Shown here in pieces: positions 17,053 to 24,374 of a stretch of DNA of 64,000 nucleotides. Source of the stretch: Haloechinothrix sp033042135 (GTDB lineage Bacteria > Actinomycetota > Actinomycetes > Mycobacteriales > Pseudonocardiaceae). The translations under genes were made by a program, and so were the position numbers. The notes under the pieces were generated by a model, which saw nothing but the letters and a program-made list of their open reading frames with translations, made no database searches and had not been told where the DNA came from. The DNA is taken from assembly GCF_033042135.1 (NCBI RefSeq), contig NZ_WBXM01000003.1, positions 392,911 to 456,910 on the forward strand, read 5' to 3'. How positions within the stretch are numbered: position 1 is the first letter of the stretch; the number at the start of each line of letters is the position of its first letter.

Positions 17053-18588
17053 ATGTCCACCGACACGACCATCGCCCCGACAGTCCCCGCGCAGACCAAG
17101 CAGGTCGCCGTGAACGACGTCGGGTCGGAGGAAGACTTCCTCGCCGCCATCGACAAGACGATCAAGTACTTCAACGACGGCGATATCGTCGAAGGCACGA
17201 TCGTCAAGGTCGATCGGGACGAGGTCCTGCTCGACATCGGCTACAAGACAGAAGGCGTCATCCCTTCGCGTGAACTTTCGATCAAACACGATGTCGATCC
17301 GGCAGAGGTTGTCGCGGTTGGTGACGAGGTCGAAGCCCTTGTTCTGCAGAAGGAGGACAAGGAAGGGCGCCTGATCCTGTCCAAGAAGCGCGCCCAGTAC
17401 GAGCGCGCCTGGGGGACCATCGAGCAGCTCAAGGAGACCGACTCCCCGGTGTCCGGCACCGTGATCGAGGTGGTCAAGGGCGGCCTGATCCTGGACATCG
17501 GTCTGCGTGGCTTCCTGCCCGCCTCGCTCGTCGAGATGCGCCGGGTACGCGACCTGCAGCCGTACGTGGGGCGCGAGCTCGAAGCGAAGATCATCGAGCT
17601 GGACAAGAACCGCAACAATGTCGTTCTCTCGCGCCGCGCCTACCTCGAGCAGACCCAGTCCGAGGTGCGCAGCGAATTCCTCAACGCCCTCGGCAAGGGT
17701 CAGGTCCGCAAGGGCGTGGTCTCCTCGATCGTCAACTTCGGCGCCTTCGTCGACCTCGGCGGCGTCGACGGCCTGGTGCACGTCTCCGAGCTGTCCTGGA
17801 AGCACATTGACCACCCCAGCGAGGTGGTCGAGGTCGGCCAGGAGGTCACCGTCGAGGTCCTCGACGTCGACATGGACCGCGAGCGGGTCTCGCTGTCGCT
17901 GAAGGCGACCCAGGAAGACCCGTGGCGTCACTTCGCCCGTACGCACGCCATCGGCCAGATCGTGCCGGGTCGGGTCACCAAGCTTGTTCCGTTCGGCGCG
18001 TTCGTCCGCGTGGAAGACGGTATCGAGGGCCTGGTCCACATCTCCGAGCTCGCAGAGCGCCACATCGAGCTGCCGGAGCAGGTCGTGGACGTCAACAGCG
18101 AGGTCATGGTCAAGGTCATCGACATCGATCTGGACCGGAGGCGGATCTCGCTGTCGCTGAAGCAGGCGAACGAGGGCTTCACGCCGGACGCGGAGTTCGA
18201 CCCGACGCAGTACGGCATGATCGCCGAGTACGACGAGCAGGGCAACTACATCTACCCCGAGGGCTTCAACCCCGAAACCCAGGAATGGGAAGAGGGCTAC
18301 GAGCGGCAGCGTGAGGAGTGGGAGCGGCAGTACGCCGAGGCCCACGAGCGCTACGAGAAGCACATGAAGCAGGTGGCCGAGGCGAGGGCCGCCGACGCAG
18401 CCGCGGCGGCTGTAGAGGCTGGCGCGCCCGACGTGGGCGAGGCCACGGATTCCTCGTCGTCCAGCCAGCAGGACAGCGGCGATCCTTCGGCGCCGCAGGC
18501 CACCCCGGCTGCCGACCCCAACAGCGGCACGCTCGCCAGCGATGCGCAACTGGCGGCGCTGCGCGAGAAGCTCTCCGGCGGCAACTGA
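17053..18588 (+). CDS. rpsA: 30S ribosomal protein S1
   Basis: 511 residues with four S1 RNA-binding domains (roughly 37-105, 125-190, 210-280, 297-365), each with a GxxVxGxVxxV...FG/GFVDLG-type core, for example VRKGVVSSIVNFGAFVDLGG. A long acidic, Tyr-rich, then Ala/Ser/Pro-rich tail (about 380-511) follows and ends AALREKLSGGN, typical of actinobacterial S1. It binds mRNA for translation initiation. ATG 17053 is preceded by CGGAG about 12 nt upstream. Follows polA as in mycobacteria. Confidence 0.97.
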   Translation: MSTDTTIAPTVPAQTKQVAVNDVGSEEDFLAAIDKTIKYFNDGDIVEGTIVKVDRDEVLLDIGYKTEGVIPSRELSIKHDVDPAEVVAVGDEVEALVLQKEDKEGRLILSKKRAQYERAWGTIEQLKETDSPVSGTVIEVVKGGLILDIGLRGFLPASLVEMRRVRDLQPYVGRELEAKIIELDKNRNNVVLSRRAYLEQTQSEVRSEFLNALGKGQVRKGVVSSIVNFGAFVDLGGVDGLVHVSELSWKHIDHPSEVVEVGQEVTVEVLDVDMDRERVSLSLKATQEDPWRHFARTHAIGQIVPGRVTKLVPFGAFVRVEDGIEGLVHISELAERHIELPEQVVDVNSEVMVKVIDIDLDRRRISLSLKQANEGFTPDAEFDPTQYGMIAEYDEQGNYIYPEGFNPETQEWEEGYERQREEWERQYAEAHERYEKHMKQVAEARAADAAAAAVEAGAPDVGEATDSSSSSQQDSGDPSAPQATPAADPNSGTLASDAQLAALREKLSGGN

Positions 18589-18601
18589 TCCGTTGAGCAG
18601 C

Positions 18602-18677
18602 GGGCCGGGCACGCCCGGCCCGGTCCCGGTTGGCTCATCTCGGCCCCGTTCCGCGAACCGTGCGGAACGGGGCCGAG
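18602..18677 (+). terminator. Tandem terminator hairpins after rpsA
   Basis: Two hairpins follow the stop codon. GGGCCGGGC/GCCCGGCCC (18602-18621) has a 2-nt loop. CTCGGCCCCGTTCCGC (18639-18654) pairs perfectly with its complement at 18662-18677. The second is long and strong. Confidence 0.8.
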
Positions 18678-18855
18678 GCTTGTTCCGGGGTGTAGCACGA
18701 ACGGGTACGGGGGATGTCCTCGTGGGGGTGCCAGCTTCGCGGTGTGGCGCGGTCGCCGATGGCGTGCAGCAGTACGGGACCCGCCCCGTGCGTGGGTGCG
18801 GGTCCCCGTGCTGCGCTGCTACGGGCGCTGCGTATCCGCTCCGGCTCTCATCTCA

Positions 18856-19065
18856 CTATGTCGCCGCAGGGGCCAGGGCGCGCTCGTGCGCGGTCGCGCG
18901 TGCGCGGCGGCGCAGGCCCGCGATGCTGTGCTTGGCCGGCACCAGCAGTGCGGTCAGCCAGTTGCGCCGATGCTCCTCGAGCGCCGTAGCCACCTGACGG
19001 TATTCGACACAATGGACTAGCCCAGGCGTACCAAGCCGGTGCCTCCCGGTATGCCGTCGTTGCAT
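18856..19065 (-). CDS. Small ORF of unknown function, possibly a decayed gene
   Basis: The 630-bp gap between rpsA and coaE contains this candidate 69-residue frame. Its ATG has GGAGG 4 nt upstream. The last ~45 codons (from VATALEEHRRNWLTALLVPA to the stop) show strong G/C third-position preference and look coded, whereas the first ~24 do not. Just upstream, another frame encodes a protein-like stretch (VTPIAYLFERTIAHMEDRCN) that stops at a TAG near 19020. The two may be parts of one frameshifted gene. I recognise no family. The rest of the gap shows no other gene. Confidence 0.3.
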   Translation of the reverse strand: MQRRHTGRHRLGTPGLVHCVEYRQVATALEEHRRNWLTALLVPAKHSIAGLRRRARATAHERALAPAAT

Positions 19066-19218
19066 CGGTCCTCCATGTGGGCGATAGTCCGCTCGAAAAG
19101 ATACGCAATCGGAGTGACGTTGGCCGTGAAGGCACACGGCGTGTCACGCTCATTGTTGCCAGCGTGTGATCTTCATGCCCCGCGATTGCCGTGACCACCG
19201 TACTGGTTGAATGCCAGC

Positions 19219-20412
19219 ATGCTGAGCGTAGGTCTGACCGGTGGCATCGGAGCCGGCAAGTCGACAGTTGCCCACCGCCTGGTCGAGCACGGGGCGGTCC
19301 TGGTCGACGCCGACGCGATCGCCCGGGAGGTGGTGCAGCCCGGCCGTCCCGCACTTGCGGAGATCGTGGCGGTGTTCGGCGAGCAGGTGCTCGCTGACGA
19401 CGGAACGCTGGATCGTGCCGCGCTGGCCGAGCGGGCGTTCGCCGACGAGGAGTCCCGTGTCCGGTTGAACGGCATCGTGCACCCCAGGGTCGGCGAGCGC
19501 ACCGCCGAGCTGGTCGGCGGTGCGCCACAGGACGCCATCGTAGTGCACGACGTCCCGCTGCTTGTGGAGAACGGCCTGGCACCGCTCTACCACCTGGTGA
19601 TCGTGGTCGATGCGCCCGAGGACGTGCGCGTGGATCGCCTGGTCGAGGCGCGGGGCATGACCGCGGAGGACGCGCGCGCCCGCATCGCGGCCCAGGCCGA
19701 CGAGCGCAGCCGCCGTGAGGCGGCTGACGTGTGGCTGGACAACAGCGGCGCGCCCGACGGGGTACTGGCCGAGGTCGACGCATTGTGGGCGGACCGGCTC
19801 GTGCCGTTCGAAGCGAACCTGCGGCTGCGCAGGCCGCAGGGCTCGCGTTCCCCCTCGGTGGTCGAGCCGGATCCGACCTGGCGGGCGCAGGCCGCACGCG
19901 CGATTGCTCGCATCGAGCAGGCCGCGGGCGAGACAGCGCTTCGGGTCGATCACATCGGCTCGACCTCGGTCCCCGGGCTGCCCGCGAAGGATGTGCTGGA
20001 CATCCAGCTCACAGTCGCCGACCTCACCGAGGCTGATCGTATCGCCGACGCCCTGGCGGAGGCGGGCTTTCCGCGGATGGCAGGTCAGTGGTCGGACGAC
20101 CCGCTCGACCCAGGGCAGGTCGGCCCGCGAGGCGACAAGCGGCTGCACACGGGCGCGGATCCTGCACGGCGCATTAACCTGCACGTGCGCGAGCAGGGAA
20201 CCCCGCACTGGCGGGCCGCCCTGCTGTTTCCCGTCTGGCTGTCCGAGCACCCGGCCGAGCGAGACGCCTACGCCGAGCTCAAACGTAAGCTCGCCCACTC
20301 CCACCGGGCCGACGGCACGGCCGAGCGCTACGCCGAGAACAAGCAACCCTGGATCGCCGAAGCGATGGCACGGGCCGAGGAGTGGGCCCGCGCCACCGGC
20401 TGGTCCCCCTAA
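19219..20412 (+). CDS. coaE: Dephospho-CoA kinase fused to a GrpB/UPF0157 domain
   Basis: 397 residues. The N-terminal ~200 residues are CoaE, the last step of CoA synthesis (phosphorylation of the ribose 3'-OH): P-loop GLTGGIGAGKSTVA, DADAIAREVVQPG, and VHDVPLLVENG. The C-terminal ~170 residues are a GrpB/UPF0157 nucleotidyltransferase-fold domain (RVDHIGSTSVPGLPAKDVLD, HVREQGTPHWRAALLF). The same fusion occurs in M. tuberculosis CoaE. ATG 19219 starts the conserved sequence; a TTG at 19207 is in frame but less likely. Confidence 0.95.
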   Translation: MLSVGLTGGIGAGKSTVAHRLVEHGAVLVDADAIAREVVQPGRPALAEIVAVFGEQVLADDGTLDRAALAERAFADEESRVRLNGIVHPRVGERTAELVGGAPQDAIVVHDVPLLVENGLAPLYHLVIVVDAPEDVRVDRLVEARGMTAEDARARIAAQADERSRREAADVWLDNSGAPDGVLAEVDALWADRLVPFEANLRLRRPQGSRSPSVVEPDPTWRAQAARAIARIEQAAGETALRVDHIGSTSVPGLPAKDVLDIQLTVADLTEADRIADALAEAGFPRMAGQWSDDPLDPGQVGPRGDKRLHTGADPARRINLHVREQGTPHWRAALLFPVWLSEHPAERDAYAELKRKLAHSHRADGTAERYAENKQPWIAEAMARAEEWARATGWSP

Positions 20413-20415
20413 GCC

Positions 20416-20606
20416 GTGTCTGGCACTCACGCACGCTGTGTTGGGCGGTCCGGCACCCTGTATTGGGACATCGGGTACCTCGTGATGGTCGGCTTGGCAG
20501 GAAAGGCGCCCCACTCGAGGTGTCTGGATACCGGACTCAGGGTGCCGGGACGACCGACGCGGGGTGCTGGGATGGCCAACGCGGGTGCTGGGATGCCGGA
20601 CACGGG
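20416..20606. repeat. Degenerate 22-bp tandem repeats
   Basis: Seven to eight head-to-tail units of about 22 bp fill the 196-bp gap between coaE and the DUF402 gene. Examples are GTGCCGGGACGACCGACGCG at 20542 and GTGCTGGGATGGCCAACGCG at 20564, each followed by GG. Earlier units at 20416, 20438, 20460, 20482 and 20520 are more divergent; a 16-bp non-repeat piece (20504-20519) interrupts. No spacers are present and no gene is seen here. Confidence 0.6.
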
Positions 20607-20608
20607 GG

Positions 20609-21127
20609 CTAGCGGCGTTGCCAGCTGAGGGTGATGCCGAGGGAGGCTAGCCAGCCATCGAGGTCATGACCTTGCTCGGCGAGCGCGGTCACGGTGGTGA
20701 ACGCGGTCTCCAGCGCGCCGGTGGCCTCGGTACGGCTGACCAGCCCGGCGTGGTGGGCGTCGAGCAGCTCATCCACGTCGCGGACCGCGACCTCTTTGCC
20801 GGTTCGCAGCTCCAGGTCGACGTAGAGGTCGCGGGCCTGCCACCGGAGCTGGCCGGGCTCGATGGACACGATATCGAGGTAGAGATCCCAGTCGTGCTCG
20901 TAACCGGGGTTGTACCAGAAGTCGGTCACGCGTAGCCCGAGATCGGGCAGCAGCCACGATTCGAGGTAACGGAACTGCTCGCGGCCGGGGGTCGGTCGTG
21001 CGAGGTAGAGGCCGAAGAGCTCGTGCCGGTATCGCTCGACTCGCCGTCGGTAGCCCTTCGGGTCAGTGTTGGTCATGGTCTCGAGGTCGAAGGTCTCGGT
21101 CTTGGGGGCGTGCGGCTGACCGGTCAT
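20609..21127 (-). CDS. DUF402 domain protein
   Basis: 172 residues from ATG 21127 (an ATG at 21136 is also in frame). DUF402 proteins form a six-stranded barrel and include nucleoside di/triphosphatases and FomD. Visible here: LYLARPTPGREQFRYLESWL, the metal-site region FWYNPGYEHDWDLYLDI and LYVDLELRTGKEVAVRDVDE, followed by a helical C-terminus. It is the positional counterpart of M. tuberculosis Rv1632c between coaE and uvrB. The substrate cannot be assigned. Confidence 0.85.
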   Translation of the reverse strand: MTGQPHAPKTETFDLETMTNTDPKGYRRRVERYRHELFGLYLARPTPGREQFRYLESWLLPDLGLRVTDFWYNPGYEHDWDLYLDIVSIEPGQLRWQARDLYVDLELRTGKEVAVRDVDELLDAHHAGLVSRTEATGALETAFTTVTALAEQGHDLDGWLASLGITLSWQRR

Positions 21128-21182
21128 AGCCCCCATCCTGCCGCAGGAACGATGCGGGCGGCGCGTTGTCGGGGGATGCTCC

Positions 21183-21188
21183 TACCCT
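21183..21188 (+). promoter_or_regulatory. -10 hexamer of uvrB (leaderless)
   Basis: TACCCT, 6 nt before the GTG at 21195, with no Shine-Dalgarno in between. I see no LexA-type palindrome nearby. Confidence 0.4.
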
Positions 21189-21194
21189 GGGCGT

Positions 21195-23354
21195 GTGGCA
21201 TTCGCATCCGAACACCCCGTGGTGGCGCACTCCGAGTTCCGGCCCGTCTCGGAGATCCCGCGTGCCGAGAAGCGGTTCGAGGTCGTCAGCGACTACGACC
21301 CCTCCGGTGACCAGCCGGAAGCCATCAACGATCTGGAGCGCAGGCTGGCAGCCGGAGAGCGCGACGTGGTGCTGCTCGGCGCCACGGGAACGGGTAAGTC
21401 GGCGACCACGGCCTGGCTCATCGAGCGGGTGCAGCGCCCGACGCTGGTGATGGCGCCCAACAAGACGCTGGCGGCGCAGCTGGCGAACGAGCTGCGTGGT
21501 TTCTTCCCGCACAACGCGGTCGAGTACTTCGTCAGCTACTACGACTACTACCAGCCGGAAGCCTACGTCCCGCAGACCGACACCTACATCGAGAAGGACT
21601 CCTCGATCAACGACGACGTGGAGCGGCTGCGGCACTCGGCTACGATGAACCTGCTCTCACGCAAGGACGTCATCGTGGTCTCCAGCGTGTCCTGCATCTA
21701 CGGTCTCGGCACGCCGCAGTCGTATCTGGATCGCTCCAGCAGGCTGGCCGTCGGCCAGGAGGTGGATCGCGACGAGTTCCTGCGGGCTCTGGTCGACATC
21801 CAGTACACGCGCAACGATGTGGCGTTCGCGCGCGGCACCTTCCGGGTGCGCGGTGACACCGTGGAGATCATCCCCGCTTACGAGGAACTGGCGGTTCGGG
21901 TGGAGTTCTTCGGCGACGAGATCGACCGGCTCTACTACCTGCACCCGTTGACCGGCGACGTGGTTGAGGAGCTCGACGAGGTGCGGATCTTCCCCGCGAC
22001 GCACTACGTCGCCGGGCCGGAACGCATGGAGAAGGCCATCAACGCGATCGAGACCGAGCTCGAGCAGCGGCTGGCGGACCTGGAGGGCAGGAACAAGCTG
22101 CTCGAGGCACAGCGGCTGCGTATGCGCACCCAGTACGACATCGAGATGATGCGCCAGGTCGGTTTCTGCTCCGGCATCGAGAACTACTCGCGGCACATCG
22201 ACGGTCGCGAACCGGGCTCGGCCCCGGCCACATTGCTCGATTACTTCCCCGAGGACTTCCTCCTGGTCATCGACGAGTCACACGTCACGGTGCCGCAGAT
22301 CGGCGGGATGTACGAGGGCGACGCCTCGCGCAAGCGGACACTGGTCGAGCACGGGTTCCGGCTGCCGAGCGCGCTGGACAACCGGCCGTTGACGTGGGAG
22401 GAGTTCGCCGACCGGATCGGGCAGACGGTCTACCTGTCGGCCACTCCCGGTCCCTACGAAATGGGGCAAACCGGCGGAGAGTTCGTCGAGCAGGTCATCC
22501 GCCCCACCGGCCTCGTCGATCCCGAGGTGGTCGTCAAACCGACCGATGGTCAGATCGACGACCTGGTGCACGAGGTCCGCGAGCGCGCCGCGCGGGACGA
22601 GCGGGCGCTGGTCACCACACTGACCAAGAAGATGGCCGAGGACCTCACCGATTACCTGCTGGAGCTCGGCATCCGGGTGCGGTACCTGCACTCGGAGGTG
22701 GACACCCTGCGCCGCGTAGAGCTGCTGCGGCAACTGCGCTCCGGTGATTACGACGTGCTCGTCGGTATCAACCTACTGCGCGAAGGGCTCGACCTGCCGG
22801 AGGTGTCGCTGGTGGCCATTCTGGACGCGGACAAGGAAGGGTTCCTGCGCAGCGAGCGGAGCCTCATCCAGACCATCGGGCGGGCCGCCCGCAACGTGTC
22901 CGGTCAGGTGCACATGTACGCCGACACGATGACCGAGTCGATGCAGCGCGCGATCGACGAGACGAATCGGCGCCGCGCCAAGCAGATCGCCTACAACACC
23001 GAGCACGGCATCGATCCGCAGCCGCTGCGCAAGCAGATCGCCGACATCCTCGATCGGGTGTACTCCGAGGCGGACGACTCTGAGCAGGAGCTTGCCGTCG
23101 GCGGCTCCGGACGCAACACCTCGCGGGGCAAGCAGCCCGAACAGCGAGCCAGCGCAGGCAGCTCCGGGCTGCTGGCGGACAAGGACATCTCCTCGATGCC
23201 GCGGGCCGAGCTGGCCGATCTGATCGCGCAGATGACCGAGCAGATGACCCAGGCGGCTCGTGACCTCCAGTTCGAGCTGGCAGCGCGGCTGCGTGATGAG
23301 ATCGCGGAGTTAAAGAAGGAACTCAGGGGTATGGACGAGGCTGGCGTGCGGTAG
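21195..23354 (+). CDS. uvrB: Excinuclease ABC subunit UvrB
   Basis: 719 residues. Helicase-like damage-verification subunit of nucleotide excision repair. Walker A GATGTGKSATT, the DNA-clamping beta-hairpin region YFVSYYDYYQPEAYVPQ, DEXD-like VIDESHVT, motif VI QTIGRAARN and the C-terminal UVR domain (about 675-712, DLQFELAARLRDEIAELKKE) that contacts UvrC are all present. A ~35-residue linker near 620-665 is Gly/Ser-rich. The GTG start sits behind a -10-like TACCCT. Works with UvrA at 35387. Confidence 0.97.
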   Translation: MAFASEHPVVAHSEFRPVSEIPRAEKRFEVVSDYDPSGDQPEAINDLERRLAAGERDVVLLGATGTGKSATTAWLIERVQRPTLVMAPNKTLAAQLANELRGFFPHNAVEYFVSYYDYYQPEAYVPQTDTYIEKDSSINDDVERLRHSATMNLLSRKDVIVVSSVSCIYGLGTPQSYLDRSSRLAVGQEVDRDEFLRALVDIQYTRNDVAFARGTFRVRGDTVEIIPAYEELAVRVEFFGDEIDRLYYLHPLTGDVVEELDEVRIFPATHYVAGPERMEKAINAIETELEQRLADLEGRNKLLEAQRLRMRTQYDIEMMRQVGFCSGIENYSRHIDGREPGSAPATLLDYFPEDFLLVIDESHVTVPQIGGMYEGDASRKRTLVEHGFRLPSALDNRPLTWEEFADRIGQTVYLSATPGPYEMGQTGGEFVEQVIRPTGLVDPEVVVKPTDGQIDDLVHEVRERAARDERALVTTLTKKMAEDLTDYLLELGIRVRYLHSEVDTLRRVELLRQLRSGDYDVLVGINLLREGLDLPEVSLVAILDADKEGFLRSERSLIQTIGRAARNVSGQVHMYADTMTESMQRAIDETNRRRAKQIAYNTEHGIDPQPLRKQIADILDRVYSEADDSEQELAVGGSGRNTSRGKQPEQRASAGSSGLLADKDISSMPRAELADLIAQMTEQMTQAARDLQFELAARLRDEIAELKKELRGMDEAGVR

Positions 23355-23408
23355 GGCAGTAGGCCCGGTATGCAAATGGACCCGTCGTGTCGAGCAGGCC
23401 GCGGGTGG

Positions 23409-24374
23409 TCAGCTGGTGATGTCCTTGCGGACGAAATGCCTGGCGGCCAGCAGCCCGAGCACCGTCGCGTAACACAGCGACACGAACGCGCCGGTGGCCA
23501 CGTCGGTCCAGTCCACGTCGGTGGCGATCAGATCCAACCACGCCGTCGCGTAGTGGGTGGGCAACACGGCACGGAGGTCGCCGAGGGCGGTGATCTGGTC
23601 GAGGATCTGCGACAGGATTGCCGCCAATACCGCGCCACCGACCGCGCCGAGCGGCGCGTCGGTCGACGCGCTCAGCAGCAACGCCAGCCCGGCCACCCAG
23701 GTGAGCTGGATGACGATGTAGCACACCGCGAGCAGTAGCGCGATCAGGCTGGCGTCGAACGGGACGGCATCTCCGGTCGGCCGCAGCGCGTCCCCGGCGC
23801 CGTACCAGATCAGCCCCACACCGAGCGCCGTGGCCGGTAGCAGCACCAGCGTCAACGTCGACAGCGCGCCCGCCACCAGAGCCTTCTGGCGGAGCAGCCG
23901 GTGCCGGGGAGTGGGCGCTGCCAGCAGGTACTTCAAACTCGACCACGAAGCCTCGCTGGCGATCGTGTCCCCGAAGAAAAGCGCAACGACCATCGGGAGC
24001 AGGAACGAGATCGAGACGAACAGGGTGAAGATAACGAAGTTGGGGGCGCTGGCCGTGGCCAGGTCCACGATCCCGCCCGCTTCGGCGTCCTCGCTGTCAT
24101 CACCGAGCTCGAACGCGCCGAGGAGCACGAACGGCAGCACTACCGCCAGCCCCAGGATCAGCAGCGTACGGCGCCTGCTGAGCTGGCGCCGCAGCTCCAC
24201 TCCGAAGCGCAGCGTGCGCCGGGGACGGTAGCCGACGACGGCGCCCGAGGGTTCGTATCCGGCCCGCTCGCGCTCGGCGGCGTCGGTGAGCTCGACCAGC
24301 GCGGCGGGGTCGGTGTGCACATCGTGCTCGCCCCCGCCGTTGTCGGAGCCCCCGGAGTGCTTGCGGATCCTCAA
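23409..24374 (-). CDS. ABC-2-type transporter permease
   Basis: 321 residues. A ~65-residue cytoplasmic N-terminus is followed by about six hydrophobic segments (first LLILGLAVVLPFVLLGAF, last GAFVSLCYATVLGLLAARHF) and the ABC-2 hallmark DTIASEASWSSLKYLLAAPTPRHRLLRQK, which couples to the ATPase. Ends RHFVRKDIT. ATG 24374 overlaps the stop of the upstream hydrolase-ABC fusion by 4 nt (ATGA), so this permease and that ATPase form one exporter. The substrate is unknown. Confidence 0.92.
   Translation of the reverse strand: MRIRKHSGGSDNGGGEHDVHTDPAALVELTDAAERERAGYEPSGAVVGYRPRRTLRFGVELRRQLSRRRTLLILGLAVVLPFVLLGAFELGDDSEDAEAGGIVDLATASAPNFVIFTLFVSISFLLPMVVALFFGDTIASEASWSSLKYLLAAPTPRHRLLRQKALVAGALSTLTLVLLPATALGVGLIWYGAGDALRPTGDAVPFDASLIALLLAVCYIVIQLTWVAGLALLLSASTDAPLGAVGGAVLAAILSQILDQITALGDLRAVLPTHYATAWLDLIATDVDWTDVATGAFVSLCYATVLGLLAARHFVRKDITS

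Noticed and set aside
18848..19897. 349-codon frame opposite coaE
   Set aside because: Most of it is the complement of coaE and reads as Arg/Pro/Ala low-complexity sequence. Only the short distinct frame 18856-19065 was kept, at low confidence.
20416..20606. CRISPR array
   Set aside because: The 22-bp units are contiguous with no unique spacers of constant length, are not palindromic like CRISPR repeats, and no cas genes lie in the window.
23323..23946. Alternative minus-strand frame over the ABC-2 permease
   Set aside because: The 23409-24374 frame has clear membrane helices and a 4-bp overlap with the ATPase gene; this one is an Arg-rich out-of-frame reading.
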